Shown here piece by piece: positions 50,301 to 62,510 of a stretch of 64,000 nucleotides of DNA; the first letter of the stretch is position 1, and each line of letters begins with the position of its first letter. This DNA is from Phymorhynchus buccinoides (lineage: Eukaryota; Mollusca; Gastropoda; Neogastropoda; Raphitomidae). A model generated the notes under the pieces. It was not told the DNA's origin. It saw only the letters and a list, made by a program, of their open reading frames with translations, and made no database searches. The stretch spans positions 59,532,845 through 59,596,844 of the forward strand of contig CM065693.1 in the NCBI GenBank assembly GCA_017654935.2, read 5' to 3'. Both the position numbers and the translations under genes were made by a program.

Positions 50301-52478
50301 GTAACCATTCTTAGCTACATAGTACATTGCCTAAATAGTAACCATTCTTAGCTACATAGTACATTGCCTAAATAGTAACCATTCTTAGCTACATAGTACA
50401 TTGCCTAAATAGTAACCATTCTTAGCTACATAGTACATTGCCTAAATAGTAACAATTCTTAGCTACATAGTACATAGCCTAAATAGTAACAATTCTTAGC
50501 TACATAGTACATTGCCTAAATAGTAACCATTCTTAGCTACATAGTACATTGCCTAAATAGTAACCATTCTTAGCTACATAGTACATTGCCTAAATAGTAA
50601 CCATTCTTAGCTACATAGTACATTGCCTAAATAGTAACCATTCTTAGCTACATAGTACATTGCCTAAATAGTAACCATTCTTAGCTACATAGTACATTGC
50701 CTAAATAGTAACCAATTCTTAGTAACCATTCTTAGCTACATAGTACATTACCTAAATAGTAACCATTCTTAGCTACATAGTACATTGCCTAAATAGTAAC
50801 CATTCTTAGCTACATAGTACATTACCTAAATAGTAACAATTCTTAGCTACATAGTACATTGCCTAAATAGTAACCATTCTTAGCTACATAGTACATTGCC
50901 TAAATAGTAACCATTCTTAGCTACATAGTACATTACCTAAATAGTAACACATTCTTAGCTACATAGTACATTGCCTAAATAGTAACAATTCTTAGCTACA
51001 TAGTACATTGCCTAAATAGTAACCATTCTTAGCTACATAGTACATTGCCTAAATAGTAACCATTCTTAGCTGCTACATAGTACATTGCCTAAATAGTAAC
51101 CATTCTTAGCTACATAGTACATTGCCTAAATAGTAACAATTCTTAGCTACATAGTACATTACCTAAATAGTAACCATTCTTAGCTACATAGTACATTGCC
51201 TAAATAGTAACTAAATAGTAACAATTCTTAGCTACATAGTACATTACCTAAATAGTAAACAATTCTTAGCTACATAGTACATTGCCTAAATAGTAACCAT
51301 TCTTAGCTGCTACATAGTACATTGCCTAAATAGTAACCATTCTTAGCTACATAGTACATTGCCTAAATAGTAACCATTCTTAGCTACATAGTACATTGCC
51401 TAAATAGTAACACATTCTTAGCTACATAGTACATTACCTAAATAGTAACAATTCTTAGCTACATAGTACATTACCTAAATAGTAACCATTCTTAGCTACA
51501 TAGTACATTGCCTAAATAGTAACCATTCATTCTTAGCTGCTACATAGTACATTGCCTAAATAGTAACCATTCTTAGCTACATAGTACATTGCCTAAATAG
51601 TAACCATTCTTAGCTACATAGTACATTGCCTAAATAGTAACCATTCTTAGCTACATAGTACATTGCCTAAATAGTAACCATTCTTAGCTACATAGTACAT
51701 TGCCTAAATAGTAACAATTCTTAGCTACATAGTACATTGCCTAAATAGTAACAATTCTTAGCTACATAGTACATTGCCTAAATAGTAACAATTCTTAGCT
51801 ACATAGTACATTGCCTAAATAGTAACAATTCTTAGCTACATAGTACATTACCTAAATAGTAACCATTCTTAGCTACATAGTACATTGCCTAAATAGTAAC
51901 CATTCTTAGCTGCTACATAGTACATTGCCTAAATAGTAACAATTCTTAGCTACATAGTACATTACCTAAATAGTAACAATTCTTAGCTACATAGTACATT
52001 ACCTAAATAGTAACCATTCTTAGCTACATAGTACATTGCCTAAATAGTAACCATTCTTAGCTACATAGTACATTGCCTAAATAGTAACAATTCTTAGCTA
52101 CATAGTACATTACCTAAATAGTAACAATTCTTAGCTACATAGTACATTGCCTAAATAGTAACAATTCTTAGCTACATAGTACATTGCCTAAATAGTAACC
52201 ATTCTTAGCTACATAGTACATTGCCTAAATAGTAACCATTCTTAGCTACATAGTACATTGCCTAAATAGTAACCATTCTTAGCTACATAGTACATTGCCT
52301 AAATAGTAACAATTCTTAGCTACATAGTACATTGCCTAAATAGTAACCATTCTTAGCTACATAGTACATTGCCTAAATAGTAACCATTCTTAGCTACATA
52401 GTACATTGCCTAAATAGTAACCATTCTTAGCTACATAGTACATTGCCTAAATAGTAACCATTCTTAGCTACATAGTAC
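38390..52478. repeat. 37-bp satellite array, about 14 kb
   Basis: About 380 copies of cattcttagctacatagtac attgcctaaatagtaac (37 bp), running into the assembly gap. Frequent variants are aacaattc for aaccattc and gctgctac for gctac. cattacct for cattgcct is rare in most of the array and becomes common only beyond about 49.5 kb (mostly 50.7-52.2 kb), so neighbouring units share variants. The first 150 bp (38350-38600) mixes words of the 48-bp array with the 37-bp unit. Units contain ttcttag|ctac, acceptor-like in plus sense. No coding frame survives. Confidence 0.97.
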
Positions 52479-52978
52479 NNNNNNNNNNNNNNNNNNNNNN
52501 NNNNNNNNNNNNNNNNNNNNNNNNNNNNNNNNNNNNNNNNNNNNNNNNNNNNNNNNNNNNNNNNNNNNNNNNNNNNNNNNNNNNNNNNNNNNNNNNNNNN
52601 NNNNNNNNNNNNNNNNNNNNNNNNNNNNNNNNNNNNNNNNNNNNNNNNNNNNNNNNNNNNNNNNNNNNNNNNNNNNNNNNNNNNNNNNNNNNNNNNNNNN
52701 NNNNNNNNNNNNNNNNNNNNNNNNNNNNNNNNNNNNNNNNNNNNNNNNNNNNNNNNNNNNNNNNNNNNNNNNNNNNNNNNNNNNNNNNNNNNNNNNNNNN
52801 NNNNNNNNNNNNNNNNNNNNNNNNNNNNNNNNNNNNNNNNNNNNNNNNNNNNNNNNNNNNNNNNNNNNNNNNNNNNNNNNNNNNNNNNNNNNNNNNNNNN
52901 NNNNNNNNNNNNNNNNNNNNNNNNNNNNNNNNNNNNNNNNNNNNNNNNNNNNNNNNNNNNNNNNNNNNNNNNNNNNNN
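52479..52978. other. Assembly gap, 500 N
   Basis: Second fixed 500-N gap, between the 37-bp satellite and the exon c donor duplications. Frames across it are artefacts. Confidence 0.99.
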
Positions 52979-53046
52979 GACCTCTCACTGTGATGTTTGT
53001 GCTGAGAAGAAGGTGACAGTATAATGACTTAGAGAAGACCTCTCAC
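52979..53046 (-). repeat. 58-bp tandem copy of the exon c donor junction
   Basis: gacctctcactgtg..gctga..gaagaaggtgacagt at 52979-53036 repeats the sequence that starts again at 53037 and holds the end of exon c and its donor. At least two copies are seen, and the gap begins here, so a longer donor-derived array may be hidden in it. Confidence 0.75.
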
Positions 53047-53287
53047 TGTGCTGTTTGCTGATGAGGAAGAAGGTGACAGTGTCCAGCTCCATGCGGGGGG
53101 GGGGGGGTGGGGGGGGGGGGTGGGGGTTTTTTTTTTTTGGGTATTGGGGGGGGGTTTGGGGGGTGGGGGGGGGGCCGGGCTGGGGGGTGCGGAGGTCCAG
53201 TCTCCAGGGCGTGAGTGGTACAGTGGTGCGGACCCCAGCTGTTGAGCGGATAAAGATGTCGTGGGGGGGCTCCGCTGTGCACCATAA
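53047..53287 (-). CDS. SPG11: SPG11 (spatacsin) exon c, with Pro-rich insertion and frame errors
   Basis: Minus strand. The acceptor is tttgttcag (53288) and the likely donor caca|gtgaga (53047/53046). Pieces in order: VMVHSGAP, HDIFIRSTAGVRTTVPLTPW, RLDLRT, a 90-bp C-rich insert (30 in-frame codons, mostly Pro), then RMELDTVTFFLISKQHS. From memory, human spatacsin has L-M-I-H-G, a G-R..S-I-P segment and Q-L-D-T-V-N-F-F-L-K-S-K-E (about residues 500-560) in the same order, so the gene call is strong. An extra C in the run at 53262-53268 shifts the frame between the first two pieces. The join to exon b lacks one base. Both are probably sequencing errors near the contig end. Confidence 0.82.
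53096..53185 (+). other. Poly-G tract inside exon c
   Basis: Ninety bases of long G-runs broken by single T's, a T11-like run and gggtattggggg; on the coding strand this is poly-C. It keeps the exon frame open as a Pro-rich insert (…PKKKNP…). On the plus strand it has many G-runs able to form a quadruplex. Low-quality sequence cannot be excluded. Confidence 0.75.
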
Positions 53288-56200
53288 CTGAACAAAACAA
53301 CACAGGGCAGTGGGGCAGTGTACATACCATTAACGAAACAAACAACACAGTGCAGTGAGTGACCATTAACTGAAACAAACAAACACAAGTGCAGTGGTTC
53401 AGTGGTGTGTCCATTAACTGAAACAAACACACACAGTGCATGGTTCAGTGGGGTGTACCATTAACTGAAACAAACAACACGTGCAGTGGTGCCCAGTGGT
53501 GTGTACCATTAACTGAAACAAAAACAGTGCAAGTGGTGCAGTGGGTGTACCATTAACTGAAACAAACAACACAGTGCAGTGTGCAGTGGGGTGCCACATA
53601 ACTGAAAAAACAAACAACACAGTCAGTGGTTCAGTGGTGTGCAGCCATTAAACTGAAACAAACAACACAGTGCAGTGTTCAGTGGTGGGTACCATAACTG
53701 AAAAACAAACAAACACTGTGCATGGTTCAGTGGTGTGTACCATTAACGAAACAAACAACAAGTTGCAGTGGTGTGCACCATTACTGAAACAAAACAACAC
53801 AGTGCGGTGGTGCAGTGGTGGTGCCCATTAACTGTGAAAACAAACAACCACGTTGCAGTGGTTCAGTGGTGTACCATTAATCTGAAACAAAACAAACCAC
53901 AGTGCAGTGGTGCAGTGGTGTGCACCATAACTGAAACAAACAACACCAGTGCGGTGGGTTCAGTGGTGCACCATAACTGAAACAAAACAAACACAGTGCA
54001 GTGGTTCAGGGTGTGTACCATTAACTGAAACCAAACAACACAGTGCAGTGGGTCAGTGGTTACCATTAAACTGAAACAAACAACACAGTGCATGGGTCAG
54101 TGGTGTGCCACCATTAACTGAAAAAACACAGTGCAGTGGTCAGTGGTGTGTAACATTAACTGAAACAAACAACACAGTGCAGGTTCAGTGGTGTGCACCA
54201 TTAACGAAAACAAACACACACAGTGCAGGGTTCATGTGTGTGTCCCATAACTGAACAAACAACACAGTGCATTGGTGCAGGTGGTACCATTAACTGAAAC
54301 AAACAAACGTTCAGTGGGTTAAGTGGTGTACCATTAACGAAACAACACAGTGCAGTGGTTCAAGTGGTGTGGCACCATTAAACTAAACACAAAACAACAC
54401 AGTGGCCAGTGGTGTAACATTAACTGAAACAAACAACACAGTGCAGTGGTTCAGTGGTGTGTGACCATTAACTGAAACAAAAACAACACAGTGCAGTGTG
54501 TACATTAACTGAAAACAAACAACCACAGTGCAGTGGTTCAGTGAGTGGCACCTTTAATGAAACAAACAAACAGTGCAGTGGGGGTGTACCATTACTGACA
54601 ACAAACAACCACAGTGCCGTGTTTCAGTGGTGTGTACCATTAACTGAAACAAACAACACAGTGCCGTGGTTTCAGTGGTGTGACCATTACTGAAAACAAA
54701 CAACACAGTGCAGTGGTTCAGTGGTTGGACCATTAATGAAACAAACAACACAGCAGTGGTTCAGTGTGGGTGCACCATTACATGAAACAACAACCACAGT
54801 TCATTGTCAGTGGTGTGCACCATAACTGAAACAACACATGAGGGGGTTCAGTGGTGTGTACCATTAACGAAACAAACAACACAGTTCAGTGGTGTGTACC
54901 ATTAACTTAAACAAACAACACAGTGCAGTGGTTCTGTGGTGTGTACCATTAACTGAAACAAAAAACACAGTGCAGTGGTTCAGTGGTGTGTACCATTAAC
55001 TGAAACAAAAAACACAGTGCAGTGGTTCAGTGGTGTACCTTTAACTTAAACAAACAACACAGTGCAGTGGTTCTGTGGTGTGCACCATTAACTGAAACAA
55101 ACAACACAGTTCAGTGGTTCAGTGGTGTGTACCATTAACTTAAACAAACAACACAGTGCAGTGGTTCTGTGGTGTGTACCATTAACTGAAACAACACAGT
55201 GCAGTGGTTCAGTGGTGTACCTTTAACTGAAACAAACAACACAGTGCAGTGGTTCAGTGGTGTGCACCATTAACTGAAACAAACAACACAGTTCAGTGGT
55301 GTGTACCATTAACTGAAACAAACAACACAGTGCAGTGGTTCAGTGGTGTGCACCATTAACTGAAACAAACAACACAGTTCAGTGGTTCAGTGGTGTACCA
55401 TTAACTGAAACAAACAACACAGTGCAGTGGTGCAGTGGTGTGCACCATTAACTGAAACAAAAAACACAGTGCAGTGGTTCAGTGGTGTACCTTTAACTGA
55501 AACAAACAGCACAGTGCAGTTGCTAAGTGGTGTGCACCAGTAACTGAAACAAACAACACAGTGCAGTGGTTCTGTGGTATGTACCATTAACTGAAACAAA
55601 CACAACAGTGGTTCAGTGGTGTGTACCATTAACTGAAACAAACAACACAGTTCAGTGGTTCACTGGTGTGTACCATTAACTGAAACAATTACAGTGCAGT
55701 GGTTCAGTGGTGTACGCCATTAACTTAAACAAACAACACAGTGCAGTGGTTCTGTGGTGTGTACCATTAACTGAAACAACACAGTTCAGTGTACCAGTGG
55801 TGTTGTACCATGAAATTAAACAAACAACACTAGTGCAGTGGTTTGCAGTGGTGTGTATGTCCATAACTGAAGCAACAGTGCAGTGGTTCAGTGGTGTACC
55901 TTTAACTGAAACAAACAACACAGTGCAGTGGTTCAGTGGTGTGTACCATTAACTGAAACAAAAAACACAGTGCAGTGGTTCAGTGGTGTGTACCATTAAC
56001 TGAAACAAACAACACAGTGCAGTGGTGCAGTGGTGTGCACCATTAACTGAAACAAACAACACAGAGCAGTGGTTCAGTGGTGTGTACCATTAACTGAAAC
56101 AACACAGTGCAGTGGTTCAGTGGTGTACCATTAACTGAAACAAAAAACACAGTGCAGTGGTTCAGTGGTGTACCATTAACTGAAACAAAAAACACAGTGC

Positions 56201-59200
56201 AGTGGTTCAGTGGTGTGAACCATTAACTGAAACAAACAACACAGTTCAGTGATTCAGTGGTGTGTACCATTAACTGAAACAAAAAACACAGTGCAGTGGT
56301 TCAGTGGTGTACCATTAACTGAAACAAAAAACACAGTGCAGTGGTTCAGTGGTGTACCATTAACTGAAACAAACAACACAATGCAGTGGTTCAGTGGTGT
56401 GCACCATTAACTGAAACAAACAACACCCCCCCAATGCAGTGCGTGCAGTAAGGTGCACCATTAAACATGCAACAAACAACACAACACAGTGCCTCAGTGG
56501 TGTGTACCATTAAATGAAACAAAGAACACAGTGCAGTGCTTCAGTGGTGTGTACCATTAACTGAAACAAAAAACACAGTTCAGTGGTTCAGTGGTGTGTA
56601 CCATTAACTTAAACAAAAAACACAGTGCAGTGGTTCTGTGGTGTGTACCATTAACTGAAACAAACAACACAGTGCAGTGGTTCAGTGGTGTGTACCATTA
56701 ACTGAAACAAACAACACAGTGCAGTGGTTCAGTGGTGTACCATTAACTGAAACAAAAAACACAGTGCAGTGGTTCAGTGGTGTGAACCATTAACTGAAAC
56801 AAACAACACAGTGCAGTGGTTCAGTGGTGTACCATTAACTGAAACAAACAACACAGTGCAAGTGGTTCAGTGGTGTGTAAAATTAACTGAAACAAACAAA
56901 ACAGTGCAGTGGTTCAGTGGTGTACCATTAACTAAAACAAACAACACATTGCAGTGGTTCAGTGGTGTGTACCATTAACTGCAAACAAACAACACAGTGC
57001 AGTGGTTCAGTGGTGTGTACCATTAACTGCAAACAAACAACACAGTGCAGTGGTTCAATGGTGTGTACCATTAACTGAAACAAACAACAAAGTGCAGTGG
57101 TTCAGTGGTGTGTACCATTAACTGAAACAAACAACACAGTGCAGTGGTTCAGTGGTGTGTACCATTAACTGAAACAAACAACACAGTGCAGTGGTGTGTA
57201 CCATTAACTGAAACAAACAACACAGTGCAGTGGTTCAGTGGTGTGTACCATTAACTGAAACAAACAACACAGTGCAGTGGTTCAGTGGTGTGTACCATTA
57301 ACTGAAACAAACAACACAGTGCAGTGGTTCAGTGGTGTGTACCATTAACTGAAACAAACAACACAGTGCAGTGGTTCTGTGGTGTGCACCATTAACTGAA
57401 ACAAACAACACAGTGCAGTGGTTCAGTGGTGTACCATTAACTGAAACAAACAACACAGTGCAGTAGTTCAGTGGTGTGCACCATTAACTGAAACAAACAA
57501 CACAGTTCAGTGGTTCAGTGGTGTGTACCATTAACTGAAACAAACAACACAGTTCAGTGGTTCAGTGGTGTACCATTAACTGAAACAAAAAACACAGTGC
57601 AGTGGTTCAGTGGTGTACCATTAACTGAAACAAACAACACAGTGCAGTGGTGCAGTGGTGTGCACCATTAACTGAAACAAACAACACAGTTCAGTGGTTC
57701 AGTGGTGTGCACCATTAACTGAAACAAACAACACAGTGCAGTGGTTCAGTGGTGTGTACCATTAACTGAAACAAACAACACAGTGCAGTGGTTCAGTGGT
57801 GTGTACCATTAACTGAAACAAACAACACAGTGCAGTGGTTCAGTGGTGTGTACCATTAACTGAAACAAAACAACACAGTGCAGTGGTTCAGTGGTGTGTA
57901 CCATTAACTGAAACAAACAACAGTGCAGTGGTTCAGTGGTGTGTACCATTAACTGAAACAAACAACAACAGTGCAGTGGTTCAGTGGTGTGTACCATTAA
58001 CTGAAACAAACAACAAGGGTGGGGGGGGGCTGAAGTGGTTCAGTGGTGTGTACCATTAACTGAAACAAACAACACAGTTCAGTGGTTCAGTGGTGTGCAC
58101 CATTAACTGAAACAAACAACACAGTTCAGTGGTTCAGTGGTGTGTACCATTAACTGAAACAAACAACACAGTGCAGTGGTTCAGTGGTGTGTACCATTAA
58201 CTGAAACAAACAACACAGTGCAGTGGTTCAGTGGTGTGCACCATTAACTGAAACAAACAACACAGTTCAGTGGTTCAGTGGTGTGTACCATTAACTGAAA
58301 CAAACAACACAGTGCAGTGGTTCAGTGGTGTGCCCATTAACTGAAACAAACAACACAGTGCAGTGGTTCAGTGGTGTGCACCATTAACTGAAACAAACAA
58401 CACAGTGCAGTGGTTCAGTGGTGTGTACCATTAACTGAAACAAACAACACAGTGCAGTGGTTCAGTGGTGTGTACCATTAACTGAAACAAACAACACAGT
58501 TCAGTGGTTCAGTGGTGTGTACCATTAACTGAAACAAACAACACAGTGCAGTGGTTCAGTGGTGTGTACCATTAACTGAAACAAACAACACAGTGCAGTG
58601 GTTCAGTGGTGTGTACTATTAACTGAAACAAACAACACAGTGCAGTGGTTCAGTGGTGTGTACCATTAACTTAAACAAACAACACAGTGCAGTGGTTCTG
58701 TGGTGTGTACCATTAACTGAAACAACACAGTGCAGTGGTTCAGTGGTGTGTAACATTAACTTAAACAAACAAACAACACAGTGGTTCAGTGGTGTGTACC
58801 ATTAACTGAAACAAACAACACAGTGGTGGTGTGGTGTGTACCATTAACTGAAACAAACAACACAGTGCAGTGGTTCTGTGGTGTGTACCATTAACTGAAA
58901 CAAACAACACAGTGCAGTGGTTCAGTGGTGTGTACCATTAACTGAAACAAACAACACAGTGCAGTGGTTCAGTGGTGTGTACCATTAACTGAAACAACAC
59001 AGTTCAGTGGTTCAGTGGTGTGTACCATTAACTGAAACAAACAACACAGTGCAGTGGTTCTGTGGTGTGTACCATTAACTGAAACAACACAGTGCAGTGG
59101 TTCAGTGGTGTGCACCATTAACTGAAACAAACAACACAGTTCAGTGGTTCAGTGGTGTGTACCATTAACTTAAACAAACAACACAGTGCAGTGGTTCTGT

Positions 59201-62200
59201 GGTGTGTACCATTAACTGAAACAACACAGTGCAGTGGTTCAGTGGTGTGCACCATTAACTGAAACAAACAACACAGTGCAGTGGTTCACAGTGGTGTGTA
59301 CCATTAACTGAAACAAACAACACAGTGCAGTGGTTCAGTGGTGTGTACCATTAACTGAAACAAACAACACAGTGCAGTGGTTCAGTGGTGTGTACCATTA
59401 ACTGAAACAAACAACACAGTGCAGTGGTTCAGTGGTGTGTACCATTAACTGAAACAAACAACACAGTCGTGCAGTGGTTCAGTGGTGTGTACCATTAACT
59501 GAAACAACACAGTGCAGTGGTTCAGTGGTGTGTACCATTAACTGAAACAAACAACACAGTGCAGTGGTTCAGTGGTGTGTACCATTAACTGAAACAAACA
59601 ACACAGTGCAGTGGTTCAGTGGTGTGTACCATTAACTGAAACAAAAAACACAGTGCAGTGGTTCAGTGGTGTGTACCATTAACTGAAACAAACAACACAG
59701 TGCAGTGGTTCAGTGGTGTGCACCATTAACTGAAACAAACAACACAGTGCAGTGGTTCAGTGGTGTGTACCATTAACTGAAACAAACAACACAGTGCAGT
59801 GGTTCAGTGGTGTGTACCATTAACTGAAACAAACAACACAGTGCAGTGGTTCAGTGGTGTACCATTAACTGAAACAAACAACACAGTGCAGTGGTTCAGT
59901 GGTGTGCACCATTAACTGAAACAAACAACACAGTGCAGTGGTTCAGTGGTGTGTACCATTAACTGAAACAAACAACACAGTGCAGTGGTTCAGTGGTGTG
60001 TACCATTAACTGAAACAAACAACACAGTGCAGTGGTTCAGTGGTGTGTACCATTAACTGAAACAAACAACACAGTGCAGTGGTTCAGTGGTGTGTACCAT
60101 TAACTGAAACAAACAACACAGTGCAGTGGTTCAGTGGTGTGCACCATTAACTGAAACAAACAACACAGTGCAGTGGTTCAGTGGTGTGTACCATTAACTG
60201 AAACAAACAACACAGTGCAGTGGTTCAGTGGTGTGTACCATTAACTGAAACAACAACACAGTGCAGTGGTTCAGTGGTGTGTACCATTAACTGAAACAAA
60301 CAACACAGTGCAGTGGTTCAGTGGTGTGCACCATTAACTGAAACAAACAACACAGTGCAGTGGTTCAGTGGTGTGTACCATTAACTGAAACAAACAACAC
60401 AGTGCAGTGGTTCAGTGGTGTGTACCATTAACTGAAACAAAAAACACAGTGCAGTGGTTCAGTGGTGTGTACCATTAACTGAAACAAACAACACAGTGCA
60501 GTGGTTCAGTGGTGTGTACCATTAACTGAAACAAACAACACAGTGCAGTGGTTCAGTGGTGTGTACCATTAACTGAAACAAACAACACAGTGCAGTGGTT
60601 CAGTGGTGTGTACCATTAACTGAAACAAACAACACAGTGCAGTGGTTCAGTGGTGTGTACCATTAACTGAAACAAACAACACAGTGCAGTGGTTCAGTGG
60701 TGTGTACCATTAACTGAAACAAACAACACAGTGCAGTGGTTCAGTGGTGTGTACCATTAACTGAAACAAACAACACAGTGCAGTGGTTCAGTGGTGTGTA
60801 CCATTAACTGAAACAAACAACACAGTGCAGTGGTTCAGTGGTGTGTACCATTAACTGAAACAAACAACACAGTGCAGTGGTTCAGTGGTGTGTACCATTA
60901 ACTGAAACAAACAACACAGTGCAGTGGTTCAGTGGTGTGTACCATTAACTGAAACAACAACACAGTGCAGTGGTTCAGTGGTGTGTACCATTAACTGAAA
61001 CAAACAACACAGTGCAGTGGTTCAGTGGTGTGTACCATTAACTGAAACAAACAACACAGTTCAGTGGTTCAGTGGTGTGTACCATTAACTGAAACAAACA
61101 ACACAGTGCAGTGGTTCACCATTAACTGAAACAAAAAACACAGTGCAGTGGTTCAGTGGTGTGTACCATTAACTGAAACAAACAACACAGTGCAGTGGTT
61201 CAGTGGTGTGTACCATTAACTGAAACAAACAACACAGTGCAGTGGTTCAGTGGTGTGTACCATTAACTGAAACAAACAACACAGTGCAGTGGTTCAGTGG
61301 TGTGCACCATTAACTGAAACAAACAACACAGTGCAGTGGTTCAGTGGTGTGTACCATTAACTGAAACAAACAACACAGTGCAGTGGTTCAGTGGTGTGTA
61401 CCATTAACTGAAACAAACAACACAGTGCAGTGGTTCAGTGGTGTGTACCATTAACTGAAACAAACAACACAGTGCAGTGGTTCAGTGGTGTGTACCATTA
61501 ACTGAAACAAACAACACAGTGCAGTGGTTCAGTGGTGTACCATTAACTGAAACAAACAACACAGTGCAGTGGTTCAGTGGTGTGCACCATTAACTGAAAC
61601 AAACAACACAGTGCAGTGGTTCAGTGGTGTACCATTAACTGAAACAAACAACACAGTGCAGTGGTTCAGTGGTGTGTACCATTAACTGAAACAAACAACA
61701 CAGTGCAGTGGTTCAGTGGTGTGCACCATTAACTGAAACAAACAACACAGTGCAGTGGTTCAGTGGTGTGTACCATTAACTGAAACAAACAACACAGTGC
61801 AGTGGTTCAGTGGTGTGCACCATTAACTGAAACAAACAACACAGTGCAGTGGTTCAGTGGTGTGTACCATTAACTGAAACAAACAACACAGTGCAGTGGT
61901 TCAGTGGTGTACCATTAACTGAAACAAACAACACAGTGCAGTGGTTCAGTGGTGTGCACCATTAACTGAAACAAACAACACAGTGCAGTGGTTCAGTGGT
62001 GTGTACCATTAACTGAAACAAACAACACAGTGCAGTGGTTCAGTGGTGTGTACCATTAACTGAAACAAACAACACAGTGCAGTGGTTCAGTGGTGTGTAC
62101 CATTAACTGAAACAAACAACACAGTGCAGTGGTTCAGTGGTGTGTACCATTAACTGAAACAAACAACACAGTGCAGTGGTTCAGTGGTGTGTACCATTAA

Positions 62201-62450
62201 CTGAAACAAACAACACAGTGCAGTGGTTCAGTGGTGTGCACCATTAACTGAAACAAACAACACAGTGCAGTGGTTCAGTGGTGTGTACCATTAACTGAAA
62301 CAAACAACACAGTGCAGTGGTTCAGTGGTGTGTACCATTAACTGAAACAAACAACACAGTGCAGTGGTTCAGTGGTGTGTACCATTAACTGAAACAAACA
62401 ACACAGTGCAGTGGTTCAGTGGTGTGTACCATTAACTGAAACAAACAAAC
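53288..62450 (-). repeat. 47-bp array derived from the exon c acceptor, about 195 copies
   Basis: Unit on the plus strand: accattaactgaaacaaaca, acacagtgcagtggttcagt, ggtgtgt. On the minus strand it contains gttgtttgtttcag followed by ttaatggtgcacacc, which matches the exon c junction ttgttttgttcag|ttatggtgcacag. The array therefore repeats an acceptor with the first exon bases. From 53.28 to about 54.9 kb copies are full of single-base indels. From about 59 to 62.4 kb they are nearly uniform, apart from gtgtgt/gtgcac and gtgcag/gttcag variants. Units at 58010-58035 include a ggtgggggggggg insert. Confidence 0.95.
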
Positions 62451-62510
62451 AGTACAGTGCTGACCAGGTACCATTAACTGAACAAACAAACATGTATCAA
62501 TGAACAGTGG
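62451..62510. other. Fusion point of the 47-bp and 66-bp arrays
   Basis: A hybrid stretch with cagtgctgaccaggtaccat taactgaacaaacaaacatg mixes both repeat units, which share the word cattaact. Microhomology-driven fusion of two expanding arrays fits. Confidence 0.75.

Noticed and set aside
38390..52478. Nuclear copy of mitochondrial control region, because of acatagtacatt words
   Set aside because: The similarity is limited to a short AT-rich word inside a 37-bp unit; no mitochondrial gene flanks it.
52979..53100. Separate small exon at 52979-53036
   Set aside because: It is a degraded duplicate of the exon c end; its frame hits a stop and it lacks the conserved LDTVTFF segment.
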